A stretch of 55,109 nt of DNA from Vicinamibacteria bacterium (GCA_022820825.1 JAJEEU010000027.1:1-55109); one strand, 5' to 3'. Shown: positions 1 to 8,209, counted from the stretch's first letter. Notes: a model not told the origin generated them from the sequence alone. Translations and numbers: made by a program.

Positions 1-243
1 GCCCGGCAGCGTGAACGTGAGGGTGTACGCGCCCGGCGGCAGCGCCTCGAATGCGTAACTGCCGTCGCCGTCGGTCACGACCACGCGCGTATCGCCGGCC
101 AGCGCGGCGCCCGCCGCGGCGACGGTCACGCCCGGCAGGACGCCGCCGGTATCGTCGGCGACCGTCCCCGCAATCCGGCCGTCCTGCGCGCTGACCGCGA
201 GCGGTACCATCAGCAGGCACGCCACAATGAGAGCTAACCTCAT
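1..243 (-). CDS. TonB-dependent receptor, N-terminal fragment (runs off the window)
   Basis: Only the first 81 codons are in the window; the gene continues past the left edge. The visible part has a signal peptide (MRLALIVACLLMVPLAVSAQ) followed by a carboxypeptidase-regulatory-like beta-sandwich starting DGRIAGTVADDTGGVLPGV, the usual N-terminal extension of acidobacterial TonB receptors. The full-length receptor at 43988-46327 begins in the same way (GVVAGVVADETGGVLPGV), which supports the call. The ATG at 243 is preferred over the one at 249 because AGGAG (250-254) abuts the upstream ATG and is 6 nt from this one. The plug and barrel are not visible, so another surface protein with this domain cannot be excluded. 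Confidence 0.7.
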   Translation of the reverse strand, partial: MRLALIVACLLMVPLAVSAQDGRIAGTVADDTGGVLPGVTVAAAGAALAGDTRVVVTDGDGSYAFEALPPGAYTLTFTLPG

Positions 244-519
244 CGTCATCTCCTATTCCGCAGGGATCACAATACACGCCACTCGATGGAACATCCCCCA
301 AACACCGGCGACGGCGGCGCATGCAAACCGAGCTCCCCAGCATGGAAAACTATACGCTTTAAACACTCAAACCACACGCTTTGGACACAGAAGGTAGCTG
401 CCGATTGACCGCTAGCCGCCGGGCGGGCGGGCGGTGGCCTCCGCTGCGGATGCGGGTGGGAGAGGACGAACGCGACCGGCCGCGCGCGATCCGGAGGCGG
501 GTGCCGGGGCCGCCCGCGG

Positions 520-1860
520 CTACTGCTGCTGGTTCGACGTGGCGGCGTCCTGGCGGGCCTTCCGGGCGGCGAGCTCCGCCTCGTACTCTTCGTCGGTCAG
601 GTCGTACCACCCGATCCACGCGAACCCCATCTCGTCGATCGTGCGGCCGCCGTCGCCGGTCCAATTCCTCGGATCGGGGTTGCCCCGGTTGCCTTCCGTG
701 TTGTCGTGCCAACTGATGATGTGCAGGATGGTGCCGGCCGGCACGATCGGCGCCACGTCGTCCTCGTAGTTGTAGACGAGGTGCCAGTTGTAGTCGAAGT
801 TGGCGCAGCTCACCGTCTCGGTCTGCGCGGTCCAACCGGGCCAGGGGTAGATGAGCTCCAGGCACTGGTAGGTGCCCAGCATGTGCATGTGCGGCTGGAA
901 CGCCGTGAGGCGCGCCGCCTTCGCCAGCACCGCGTAGCTGTCGGTGCGCACGACCTTGCCGGGCGGGATGTCCAGCAGGCGGTTGTTGATGCCGAGCTGC
1001 TTGGACCAGCGGATGTGCTCCGGGACGTGTCCCCTGGGGTGGAACACCAGCCCGAGCTCGACCACCGCGTCGACCTCCTCCCCGATCGAGTGGAGATGGT
1101 AGTCGAGACGCATCTTGCGACCGGCCTCCAGCAGCAGACCGGAATCCTCGGGATAGACCTCCCCGTTCTTCCCCGACGCGTACTCCACGAGGAACATCGC
1201 CGCCGGCACGTCGTCGTCGCCTGCGGCGCGCATCTGCTCCTCGTCGGGATGCACCGCGAACGACAGCGCGTGGTGCACTACGCGCCGCGACGGATCGTCG
1301 GCCGGACGGGTCTGGATGGCGCGGATATAGCGATCCTCCTCGAGATCCAGCTCGGTGTACATGGCGCCGAACAGGTCTGGGCCCTCCGCGGGCATCTCGT
1401 AGGTGGGATACTGCACGACCAGGTCCGGCTCGCCGATCTGCCACTCCGACGCGTCCGGGAAGTCGACCGGCGGCGGCATGTCGGCCGGGTTGCCCCGGGG
1501 CGCGCCGTTGTCGACCCACGCCGCCACCATGGCGATCTCCTCGTCGCTCAGCGACGGATCGTCCTTGAACTTCTGGATGCCGATGTTCTTGTCGATGTGC
1601 CAGGGCGGCATCTCGCGGTTCACCACGCGGTTCCTGATCGACCGGGCCCAGGGGCGCACCTCCTGGTAGGTGACCAGCGACATCGGGGCCATCTCGCCCT
1701 GGCGGTGGCAGACCTGGCAGGAGCGCTGGAAGATCGGCACGATGTCCTTCGTGAACGTGACCTCGGCGCCGCCGGCATCCGCCTGGGCGGCGGCCACGGC
1801 CGGAACGGCGGCCAGCAGCGCGGCGAGTACGGCGACGACGGGAACACTGCGCTGGATCAT
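520..1860 (-). CDS. secreted monoheme cytochrome c / copper-monooxygenase-like protein (copy 1)
   Basis: 446 residues with a signal peptide and one heme site CQVCH at residues 48-52. The rest resembles the PHM-like (copper type II, ascorbate-dependent monooxygenase) fold. Candidate copper ligands are visible in order: a VVHHAL His pair, YHLHSIGEE, and QPHMHMLG, followed by the family signature WHDNTEGNRGNPDPRNW. Known PHM enzymes use an HH pair plus one His for one copper and HxH plus Met for the other, so a periplasmic heme/dicopper oxidase is a reasonable inference; the substrate is unknown. The start at 1860 follows GAGGAGGAAG at 5 nt. It is the most divergent of four paralogues; the other three are tandem at 28860-34082. 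The C-terminus is Gln-rich (SNQQQ), like the SQDQQ tails of the others. Confidence 0.75.
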   Translation of the reverse strand: MIQRSVPVVAVLAALLAAVPAVAAAQADAGGAEVTFTKDIVPIFQRSCQVCHRQGEMAPMSLVTYQEVRPWARSIRNRVVNREMPPWHIDKNIGIQKFKDDPSLSDEEIAMVAAWVDNGAPRGNPADMPPPVDFPDASEWQIGEPDLVVQYPTYEMPAEGPDLFGAMYTELDLEEDRYIRAIQTRPADDPSRRVVHHALSFAVHPDEEQMRAAGDDDVPAAMFLVEYASGKNGEVYPEDSGLLLEAGRKMRLDYHLHSIGEEVDAVVELGLVFHPRGHVPEHIRWSKQLGINNRLLDIPPGKVVRTDSYAVLAKAARLTAFQPHMHMLGTYQCLELIYPWPGWTAQTETVSCANFDYNWHLVYNYEDDVAPIVPAGTILHIISWHDNTEGNRGNPDPRNWTGDGGRTIDEMGFAWIGWYDLTDEEYEAELAARKARQDAATSNQQQ

Positions 1861-1948
1861 CCTGCTTCCTCCTCGTGGGCTCCGGAGCACTCCACATCAA
1901 ACTTTGTCAGAATTCACTTGTACGGTCAACGCCGGGAGGCTCGGCAGC

Positions 1949-1970
1949 GGGGCTTTCACCACGGGCTGCC
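1949..1970 (-). repeat. dispersed GCAGCCCGTGGTGAAA motif
   Basis: On the minus strand this reads GGCAGCCCGTGGTGAAAGCC. It lies between the divergent genes starting at 1860 and 1989. It is close to the terminal inverted repeat of the element at 18945-19185 and to the motifs at 3351, 24604, 34181, 48798 and 49381. It probably represents a decayed end of that element. Confidence 0.5.
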
Positions 1971-1988
1971 GGGGTATTGGAGATGGGC

Positions 1989-3353
1989 ATGAAGCGCAGA
2001 CGACAGGCAGCGGGAAACGGACGGCGGTTGATTACGGGCGCGGCGCTGGCGACGGCGTGCGTGATCACGGGTGTTGGCGCCAGGGACATGGCGGCGTCGG
2101 ACGACGGGTGGCCGCAGTGGCGCGGGCCGCTCGCCACGGGCGCAGCGCCGGCGGCCGACCCGCCGCTGGAGTGGAGCGAAACACGCAACATCCGGTGGAA
2201 GATCGAGATCCCCGGCAACGGCTCCGCAACGCCGATCGTCTGGGGCGACCACGTGTTCGTGTCGGCGGCCGTCCCGGCCGGCGACAGCGGGGCGCGGGAA
2301 GGCCTGTTCACGCGCCTGACGCGGCGCATCGTGGGCACCGAGGGCGCCACGCAGACGCTGCGCTACACCGTACTTGCCGTCGAACGGCGCACCGGCGAGA
2401 TCGCCTGGGAACGCGTCGTGCGCGAGGGGACGCCGCACGAGGGCAGGCACCAGACCGGAAGCTGGGCCTCGCCGTCGGCGGTGACCGACGGCGAGGTGCT
2501 GTGCGCCTTCTTCGGCTCGGCCGGGCTGCACTGCCTGGACATGGACGGGCAGCCGTTGTGGGACCACGACTTCGGCGACATGGAAATCCGGATGGGGTTC
2601 GGCGAAGGCGCGTCGCCGACGCTGCACGACGACACCATCGTAGTCAACTGGGACCACCAGGGGCAGTCGTTCATCGCCGCGCTCGACAAGCGCACCGGCC
2701 GCGAGCGGTGGCGCACCGACCGCGACGAGATGACCTCGTGGGCGACGCCGCTGGTGGTGGAGCACGGCGGTCGCAAGCAGGTAGTCACCAACGCCACCGA
2801 CCGCGTGCGGAGCTATGACTTCGAGACCGGCGAGCTGCTGTGGGAGGGTGAAGGCACCACGCTCAACGCCATCCCCAGCCCGGTGGCGGCGGACGGGCTG
2901 GTCTACCTGATGAGCGGCTTCCGCGGGAACCGGCTCGAGGCCGTACGCTTCGACGAGGCGGCGGGCGACATCACGGGGAGCGGCGCGGTGGCCTGGTCTC
3001 TGGACCGCGACACGCCCTACGTGCCGTCGCCGCTGCTGCACGACGGCATCCTGTACTTCACGAAGGGAAACAACGGAATCATCTCGGCCTACGACGCGCG
3101 CAGCGGCCGGCCGCTGTACGGGCCGGAACGGCTGTCCGGCGTGCGCAGCCTCTACGCGTCGCCGGTGGCGGCCGGCGGACGCATCTACATTCCCAGCCGC
3201 GACGGCACCACCGTCGTGCTGGCGGCGGGCCCGGCGTTCGAGCTGCTGGCCGTGAACATGCTCGACGACGGGTTCGACGCCTCGCCGGCAGCGGTCGACG
3301 GCGAGCTGTACCTCCGCGGCCGGCAGTACCTCTACTGCATCGCCGACGACTAG
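1989..3353 (+). CDS. secreted PQQ-like beta-propeller protein (BamB/outer-membrane-assembly type)
   Basis: 454 residues with a basic N-terminus, a hydrophobic signal segment and then WPQWRGPLATG, the opening of the propeller family common in Planctomycetota and Acidobacteriota. Repeated blade motifs are visible (YDFETGELLWEGEG, LDKRTGRERWRTD, YDARSGRPLYGPE). No heme site and no dehydrogenase-type HHxxWDxD motif are seen, so it may be a structural or binding propeller rather than an enzyme. GGAG (1979-1982) abuts an ATG at 1983 and lies 6 nt from the ATG at 1989, so the latter is chosen. The stop codon is followed 6 nt later by the start of the NqrB/RnfD-like gene, implying translational coupling. 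Confidence 0.75.
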   Translation: MKRRRQAAGNGRRLITGAALATACVITGVGARDMAASDDGWPQWRGPLATGAAPAADPPLEWSETRNIRWKIEIPGNGSATPIVWGDHVFVSAAVPAGDSGAREGLFTRLTRRIVGTEGATQTLRYTVLAVERRTGEIAWERVVREGTPHEGRHQTGSWASPSAVTDGEVLCAFFGSAGLHCLDMDGQPLWDHDFGDMEIRMGFGEGASPTLHDDTIVVNWDHQGQSFIAALDKRTGRERWRTDRDEMTSWATPLVVEHGGRKQVVTNATDRVRSYDFETGELLWEGEGTTLNAIPSPVAADGLVYLMSGFRGNRLEAVRFDEAAGDITGSGAVAWSLDRDTPYVPSPLLHDGILYFTKGNNGIISAYDARSGRPLYGPERLSGVRSLYASPVAAGGRIYIPSRDGTTVVLAAGPAFELLAVNMLDDGFDASPAAVDGELYLRGRQYLYCIADD

Positions 3354-3370
3354 GAGCCCGTGGTGAGACC
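3351..3370 (+). repeat. dispersed TAGGAGCCCGTGGTGAGACC motif spanning stop, SD and start
   Basis: This 20-nt stretch matches the motif at 49381-49403 (minus strand) closely. Here it contains the TAG stop of the propeller gene, an AGGAG ribosome binding site and the GTG-GTG start of the next gene. It may be a chance resemblance or an element end that has been co-opted. Confidence 0.35.
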
Positions 3371-4937
3371 GGGCGCCGCCGCACCGCTGGCGTTCAGCGC
3401 CGCGCTGGCCGCGCTGAGCCTGCTGCCCGCCGTGGCGGGCAACCCCGCGCTGCGCTGGACCTTCCTGGCGGCCGCGGCCGGGCTGGGCGTCTGGCATGCG
3501 CTGCTGGCGTGGCTCCGCCCGGCGGTGCGGGTACAGGTGGCGCTGCGGCCGCAGCACTACGTGCAGGCCTGCGCCCAAGGGTCGATCCTCCTGTACTGGG
3601 GCTGGTACTGGCGCGAGGTGTACGACTCCGCGCACCTGCTGCTGGCCCAGTTGCTGTTCGCCTACGCCTTCGACCTGCTGCTGTCATGGACGCGGCGGGG
3701 CTCCTGCACACTGGGGTTCGGGCCGTTCCCGGTCATCTTCAGCATCAACCTGTTCCTCTGGTTCAAGCCGGACTGGTTCTACTTCCAGTTCCTGCTGATA
3801 GCGCTGGGGTTCGCGGCGAAGGACCTGATCCGCTGGGAGAAGGACGGACGCCGGGTACACATCTTCAACCCGTCGTCGTTCCCGCTGGGGCTGTTCTCGC
3901 TCGGGCTGATCCTCACCGGCGCCACCAGCCTCACCTGGGGCCAGGAGATCGCCACCACGCTCAATCGCGCGCCGCAGATGTACCTGTTCATCTTCCTCGT
4001 GAGCCTGCCGGGCCAGATCCTGTTCGGCGTGGCCGGGATGACCATGGCGGCGGCCGTGACGATGTACTTGTTCGGCCTGCTCTGGTTCGCGGCGGCGGGC
4101 ACGTACTACTTCGTCGACGCCTACATCCCGATTGCCGTCTTCCTGGGCATGCACCTGCTGTTCACCGATCCGTCGACCGCGCCGCGGACGGAGCTCGGGC
4201 GCCTGGCCTTCGGCGTGCTCTACGCGCTGGGCGTGATCGCGCTGTACGGCCTGCTCGGCGCCTACGGGCATCCGCGGTTCTACGACAAGCTGCTCGCGGT
4301 GCCGGTGATGAACCTGCTGATTCAGTTGATCGACCGGGCCGGCCGCTCGGCGCTGGCGGGGCGCATCGACCCGGCCGCGCTCTGGCGCGGTCTGGCCGGA
4401 CGGGCGCGCAACCTGGGTTATGTCGGTGCGTGGACGGTGGCTTTCGTCGTCATGAGCGCGGCCGGCGGCGTGGGCGACGCGCACCGCGGCGCCGAGGTAA
4501 CGTTCTGGCAGCGCGCCTGCGCGGACGACCTCCCCAACGGCTGCCGGCACTACGCGGTGCTGGTCTCGGCCTTCTGCAACAACGGCTCCGGCTGGGCGTG
4601 CAACGAGTACGGCATCCTGCTGCAGCCGGAGCGTCGGCCGGAGCCGGCGGACAGGGCTTTCCGGCGCGGCTGCGACAACGGCTTCGAACCCGCCTGTGCG
4701 AACCTGGATGAAGTCGGACCGGACGGTCCCGCGCGCACGGCGCCCGCGCTGGCCGACTACGAGATCGTGGTCCGGGACGGGCGGCGGCTGCTGCCACCCG
4801 GCCTGGCGCCGCTGGAAATCTACCAGCGCGCATGCGAGCAGGGCTTCGCCGACGGCTGCCGCCACGCGTGCGAGCTCGGCGACCTGCCCGCCTGCGACGC
4901 CGCGGCGGCGGTCGAACGGGAGTCGCGCGCGCCCTGA
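3360..4937 (+). CDS. NqrB/RnfD-like membrane protein fused to Cys-rich Sel1/Hcp-like repeats
   Basis: 525 residues. Residues 1-350 form about nine to ten hydrophobic segments. They carry signatures of the NQR2/RnfD/RnfE family: FNPSSF at 169-174, TGAT at 186-189 (the place and form of the [S/T]GA[S/T] flavinylation motif), and LFTDPSTAPRTELG at 267-280. After a last membrane segment near 355-370, residues 380-525 are Cys-rich Sel1/Hcp-like repeats (FWQRACADDLPNGCRHY, FRRGCDNGFEPACANL, YQRACEQGFADGCRHAC), predicted to be periplasmic. NqrB/RnfD proteins bind FMN covalently in ion-pumping complexes, but no other rnf or nqr gene is in the window, so an electron-transfer role is inferred. AGGAG at 3352-3356 lies 3 or 6 nt before tandem GTG codons at 3360 and 3363. 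Confidence 0.7.
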   Translation: MVRPGAAAPLAFSAALAALSLLPAVAGNPALRWTFLAAAAGLGVWHALLAWLRPAVRVQVALRPQHYVQACAQGSILLYWGWYWREVYDSAHLLLAQLLFAYAFDLLLSWTRRGSCTLGFGPFPVIFSINLFLWFKPDWFYFQFLLIALGFAAKDLIRWEKDGRRVHIFNPSSFPLGLFSLGLILTGATSLTWGQEIATTLNRAPQMYLFIFLVSLPGQILFGVAGMTMAAAVTMYLFGLLWFAAAGTYYFVDAYIPIAVFLGMHLLFTDPSTAPRTELGRLAFGVLYALGVIALYGLLGAYGHPRFYDKLLAVPVMNLLIQLIDRAGRSALAGRIDPAALWRGLAGRARNLGYVGAWTVAFVVMSAAGGVGDAHRGAEVTFWQRACADDLPNGCRHYAVLVSAFCNNGSGWACNEYGILLQPERRPEPADRAFRRGCDNGFEPACANLDEVGPDGPARTAPALADYEIVVRDGRRLLPPGLAPLEIYQRACEQGFADGCRHACELGDLPACDAAAAVERESRAP

Positions 4938-4952
4938 CCCGCGCAACGCGAG

Positions 4953-5000
4953 GCGACGGGGTCCCCGCGAGTGGCCGTCGGGGGTTTGGGGCGAAGCCCC
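4953..5000 (+). repeat. twin-hairpin palindromic repeat, copy 1
   Basis: 48 bp beginning GCGACGGGGTCCCCGCGAG and ending in GGGGCGAAGCCCC. It contains two short hairpins (GGGGTCCCC and GGGGC-GAA-GCCCC). Nearly identical 48-bp copies lie at 5124-5171 and 19083-19130. It falls just after the stop of the NqrB-like gene. Confidence 0.8.
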
Positions 5001-5086
5001 TGGGTTGGCAGCGCAGAGAACGGCGCAAAGCCAACACGACGGTTGAAACAGGAAGGGGACGACGAGCGCGTGAGCAGGAGTCCCCA

Positions 5087-5171
5087 GGCCGCGCACGGCG
5101 CGGCCCGCCGGCCACGGAGTGGGGCGACGGGGTCCCCGCGAGTGGCCGGCGGGGGTTTGGGGCGCAGCCCC
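5087..5171 (+). repeat. twin-hairpin palindromic repeat, copy 2, extended unit
   Basis: The 48-bp core (5124-5171) is preceded by AGGCCGCGCACGGCGCGGCC, which also precedes the copy at 19083-19130 at almost the same distance, so the shared unit is about 85 bp. Translations of this region give Pro/Arg-rich frames with no protein-like features. The rest of 4938-5210 holds an inverted repeat GTTGGC/GCCAAC around 5003-5035 and no gene. Confidence 0.8.
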
Positions 5172-5210
5172 AAGTAGGTAAGATACTGCGCAGGTCCACG
5201 AGGAGGAGCG

Positions 5211-7163
5211 TTGCGAGCACAGCGAGCGGGGAGTTTTGTCGGGGCGCTGGCCGCCGTCATCGCCATGGCCGGATTGCTGGCGTTGCCGGCGCACGCACAG
5301 CGCGGCACGCGGGACGGCGAATGGCCGAACTATGCGGGCGACCGCGAGGGCATGAAGTACTCGCCGCTCGACCAGATCACCAACGACAACGTCGGCGATC
5401 TGGAGGTGGCGTGGCGCTGGAAGACCGCCGATCAGGAGCTGCAGGCGTCCAACCCGGCCTGGCGCGGCGGGCGCTACGAGGACACGCCGCTCATGATCGA
5501 CGGTCTGCTGTACACGGTGACGCCGCTCGGGCTGGTTGCCGCGCTGGATCCCGCGACCGGCGAGACGCAATGGGTGCACGACCCCAAGGCGTACACCGCG
5601 GGACGGCCGGCGAATGTCGGCTTTCTCCACCGCGGTCTGGCCTACTGGACTGACGGGACCGAGCAGCGCCTGCTGCTCGGCACCAACGACGCGCGCCTGG
5701 TCTCCATCGACCTGCGTACCGGCGAGCCGGATCCCGACTTCGGCGTCGACGGCAGCGTGGACATCATGGTCGGCATTCGCGACGCGGTGCGGGGCACGAA
5801 CTTCGCGGCGCGGCGCGCCCTGATCGCCGGCGACGTGGTAGTTGTGGGCAACGCCATCGCCGACGGCTTCCGCACGAAGGAGATGCCGCCGGGCGACGTG
5901 CAGGCGTACGACGTGCGCACGGGCAGGAAGCTCTGGACGTTCCACACCATCCCGAAGGAGTACGAAGCGGGCTACGAGACCTGGCTGAACGGCTCGGCGG
6001 AGTACACCGGCAACGCCAACGTCTGGAACGGGATGGCGTACGACCCCGAGCTCGACTACGTCTACCTGCCGACCTCCACGCCGACCCACAACGAGTACGG
6101 CGGCAACCGGCCGGGCGACAACCTGTACGCGGAAAGCCTGGTTTGCGTCGATGCGAAGACGGGCGAGCGGATCTGGCACTTCCAGGCGGTGCACCACGGC
6201 ATATGGGACTACGACTTCGCCCAGCGACCGATCCTGGCCGACATCACCGTGGACGGACGGCCGATCAAGGCGATCATCCAGGTGAGCAAGCAGGCGTTCA
6301 CCTATGTCTTCGACCGCGCGACGGGCGAGCCGGTGTGGCCCATCGAGGAGCGCCCGGTGCCCCAGTCGACCGTACCGGGTGAACGGACCGCGCCGACGCA
6401 GCCCTTCCCCACCAAGCCGCCGCCGTTCGACATCCAGGGCACCACCGAGGACACGCTGCTGGACTTCACGCCGGAATTGCGGGAGATGGCGCTGGAGCGG
6501 CTGCAGCAGTTCGAGTACGGGCCGCTGTTCACGCCGCCGTCGGAGAAGGGAACCATCTTTCTGCCCGGCCTGCTCGGCGGCAACAACTGGGGCGGCGCCG
6601 GCTTCGATCCCGAGACGTCGATGCTGTACGTGCCGTCCCGGACGGGCGCGACGATGTACCGCCTGCTCCCCGGCGATCCGGCCCAGACCAACCTGGGCTA
6701 CGTGCAGGACCGCCAGCGCGGCATCGCCGAGTCGATGACGCTGGAGGGCCTGCCGCTGTTCAAGCCGCCGTACTCGCGCATGACCGCCATCGACATGAGC
6801 CGCGGCGAGATCGTGTGGCAGTCCGCCATGGGGAACGGCCCGCGCAACCATCCGCTGCTGCAGGACCTCGACCTGCCGCCGCTCGGCAACGAGTCGATGA
6901 CCACGAGCGTCCTCGTCACGAAGTCGCTGGTCTTCGGCACGATGACGAAGGGCCGCACCCCCGACCGCTGGGGCGACGAGGAAGCGGACCGGCAGTTGAT
7001 GTACGCCTTCGACAAGGAGGACGGCTCGCACTTGCGCACCTTCCTGCTCGACGGGCGGTCGGCGGCGGCGCCGATGACGTACATGCACGAGGGCAAGCAG
7101 TACGTCGTCGTGGCGACCGGCTCCGCCAACACGGCCGAGCTGGTGGCGCTCAGCCTGCCCTGA
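5211..7163 (+). CDS. PQQ-dependent dehydrogenase, membrane-glucose-dehydrogenase-like, secreted
   Basis: 650 residues with a signal peptide ending near LPAHAQ. The first blade opens WPNYAGDREGMKYSPLDQI. The segment VHHGIWDYDF, then ITVDGRPIKAI, VFDRATGEPVWPIEERPVP and PTQPFPTKPPPF, parallels the catalytic region of quinoprotein glucose dehydrogenase, including the Asp of the WDxD motif. No membrane anchor and no heme domain are present, so electrons would pass to a separate cytochrome. The start is TTG: AGGAGG at 5201-5206 is 4 nt away and no better start exists before the signal peptide. The substrate is probably an alcohol or sugar. The paralogue at 34235-36175 has the same motifs. Confidence 0.88.
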   Translation: MRAQRAGSFVGALAAVIAMAGLLALPAHAQRGTRDGEWPNYAGDREGMKYSPLDQITNDNVGDLEVAWRWKTADQELQASNPAWRGGRYEDTPLMIDGLLYTVTPLGLVAALDPATGETQWVHDPKAYTAGRPANVGFLHRGLAYWTDGTEQRLLLGTNDARLVSIDLRTGEPDPDFGVDGSVDIMVGIRDAVRGTNFAARRALIAGDVVVVGNAIADGFRTKEMPPGDVQAYDVRTGRKLWTFHTIPKEYEAGYETWLNGSAEYTGNANVWNGMAYDPELDYVYLPTSTPTHNEYGGNRPGDNLYAESLVCVDAKTGERIWHFQAVHHGIWDYDFAQRPILADITVDGRPIKAIIQVSKQAFTYVFDRATGEPVWPIEERPVPQSTVPGERTAPTQPFPTKPPPFDIQGTTEDTLLDFTPELREMALERLQQFEYGPLFTPPSEKGTIFLPGLLGGNNWGGAGFDPETSMLYVPSRTGATMYRLLPGDPAQTNLGYVQDRQRGIAESMTLEGLPLFKPPYSRMTAIDMSRGEIVWQSAMGNGPRNHPLLQDLDLPPLGNESMTTSVLVTKSLVFGTMTKGRTPDRWGDEEADRQLMYAFDKEDGSHLRTFLLDGRSAAAPMTYMHEGKQYVVVATGSANTAELVALSLP

Positions 7164-7166
7164 CGC

Positions 7167-7490
7167 ATGAGGATCTACAGCGCGCCGGTGTTGGCCCAGG
7201 TCGCAAACATCAGGCACATCCTGGAGATGCACGGCATCGCGTGCCGCATCCAGGGTGAGTACCGATCCGGGGCGGCGGGCGAGATCCCGCCGACCGAGGC
7301 GTGGCCCGAGCTGTGGGTGGACGATCCTGCGCAACTCGCGGAAGCGCAGCGGCTGGTCGACGAGGCAATTCAATCCGCGGACACGGCGCAGCCCGGCTGG
7401 ACGTGTCCGAGTTGCCGGGAAGTCAACGAGGGGCAGTTCGGCGCGTGCTGGAACTGCGGGACCGACTGCCCCGACAACCCGCCCGCCTGA
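7167..7490 (+). CDS. DUF2007 protein with C-terminal zinc ribbon
   Basis: 107 residues, starting 3 nt after the dehydrogenase stop. Residues 1-70 match the DUF2007 (putative signal transducing) fold: MRIYSAPVLAQVANI, GIACRIQGEYRSGAAGEIPP and WPELWVDD. Residues 80-97 form a zinc ribbon (WTCPSC then CWNCG; Cys 80, 83, 94, 97) of the RanBP2-like type. The protein is cytosolic with no signal peptide. The biochemical role of DUF2007 is not established. Confidence 0.85.
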   Translation: MRIYSAPVLAQVANIRHILEMHGIACRIQGEYRSGAAGEIPPTEAWPELWVDDPAQLAEAQRLVDEAIQSADTAQPGWTCPSCREVNEGQFGACWNCGTDCPDNPPA

Positions 7491-7558
7491 GAACCCTGCT
7501 GCCGCGAGCCCGGCGCCACCCGCCGGCGCGAATCCCGGTGGGCGGTAGGATCAGGCGC

Positions 7559-7885
7559 ATGGAACATCCCACCGCGATCCGTCCGCAGGACCATGCCGTG
7601 TACCGTTCGGACAAGATGGGCAAGGCCACGCTGTTCCGCTCCGAGCGGATGCTGGTCGGGCTGAACGCGTTCGAACCGGGTCAGGAGCATGCGCTGCATG
7701 CGCACGCGGGCATGGACAAGGTGTACCAGGTCATCGAGGGCGCGGGCCTCTTCCTGCTCGACGGCGAGACCTTGCCGATGCAGGCGGGCATGCTGCTGGT
7801 AGCCCCCGACGGCGTGCCCCACGGCATCCGCAACACCGGCGCCCACCGCCTGCTGGTGCTGGCGATCCTGGCGCCGGCGCCGTGA
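7559..7885 (+). CDS. small cupin-domain protein
   Basis: 108 residues of single-domain cupin. The first cupin motif gives metal ligands in EHALHAHAGMDKVYQVIEG and the second gives VAPDGVPHGIRNTG, with Gly and His in place. There is no signal peptide. The start MEHPTAIRPQ is preceded by TAGGATCAGG. It probably binds a divalent metal; the substrate is unknown and could be a small organic acid or a regulatory ligand. Confidence 0.8.
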   Translation: MEHPTAIRPQDHAVYRSDKMGKATLFRSERMLVGLNAFEPGQEHALHAHAGMDKVYQVIEGAGLFLLDGETLPMQAGMLLVAPDGVPHGIRNTGAHRLLVLAILAPAP

Positions 7886-7913
7886 CGCGCTATCCGCACC
7901 GCACCGACGCATC

Positions 7914-7943
7914 TTGACATCAAACTTATGGAGCATCATGATG
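7914..7943 (+). promoter_or_regulatory. vapBC promoter with overlapping palindrome
   Basis: TTGACA at 7914-7919, a 17-bp spacer and CATGAT at 7937-7942 form a promoter whose start point would fall at or next to the vapB ATG at 7949. The perfect palindrome CATCATGATG (7934-7943) covers the -10 box and is a plausible autorepressor site for VapB. Confidence 0.55.
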
Positions 7944-7948
7944 TCTGC

Positions 7949-8209
7949 ATGCGCACGACACTCACTCTCGACGATGACGTCGCCGACTTCCTCAAGACGC
8001 AGTGCCGCCTGCACGAGAAACCGTTCAAGCAGGTCGTGAACGAGACGTTGCGGCGCGGCATGGGACCTGGCGCCGGTGCTGCGGAGCGCCCACGGTTCCG
8101 GGTCGAGCCCATTCGCAGCGGGTTCCGTCCCGGTGTTGACCCATTGCGACTCAATCAGCTCAACGATCAACTGGAAGCCGACGACTTTGGTTCGGAGAGC
8201 AACCGGTGA
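7949..8209 (+). CDS. vapB: VapB-type antitoxin
   Basis: 86 residues. The N-terminus MRTTLTLDDDVADFLK is a ribbon-helix-helix strand and helix typical of VapB/DUF2191 antitoxins, and the C-terminal part is loosely structured, as expected for a toxin-binding tail. It overlaps the PIN-domain toxin by 4 nt (GTGA). An in-frame ATG at 7928 exists, but the RHH fold begins at 7949. The upstream promoter predicts a leaderless mRNA starting here, which explains the lack of a Shine-Dalgarno. Confidence 0.82.
   Translation: MRTTLTLDDDVADFLKTQCRLHEKPFKQVVNETLRRGMGPGAGAAERPRFRVEPIRSGFRPGVDPLRLNQLNDQLEADDFGSESNR

Noticed and set aside
5158..5171. GGGGCGCAGCCCC hairpins as intrinsic terminators
   Set aside because: The stem is only 5 bp and no T-tract follows; location upstream of starts also argues against termination.
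4938..5210. Small Pro/Arg-rich open frames in the repeat region (for example LRPKPPPATRGDPVA)
   Set aside because: They recur wherever the palindromic repeat occurs and are translations of the repeat, not genes.
3684..7373. A 1229-codon open frame on the minus strand
   Set aside because: It is antisense to the NqrB-like fusion and the PQQ dehydrogenase, both of which have clear motifs, signal peptides and ribosome binding sites.
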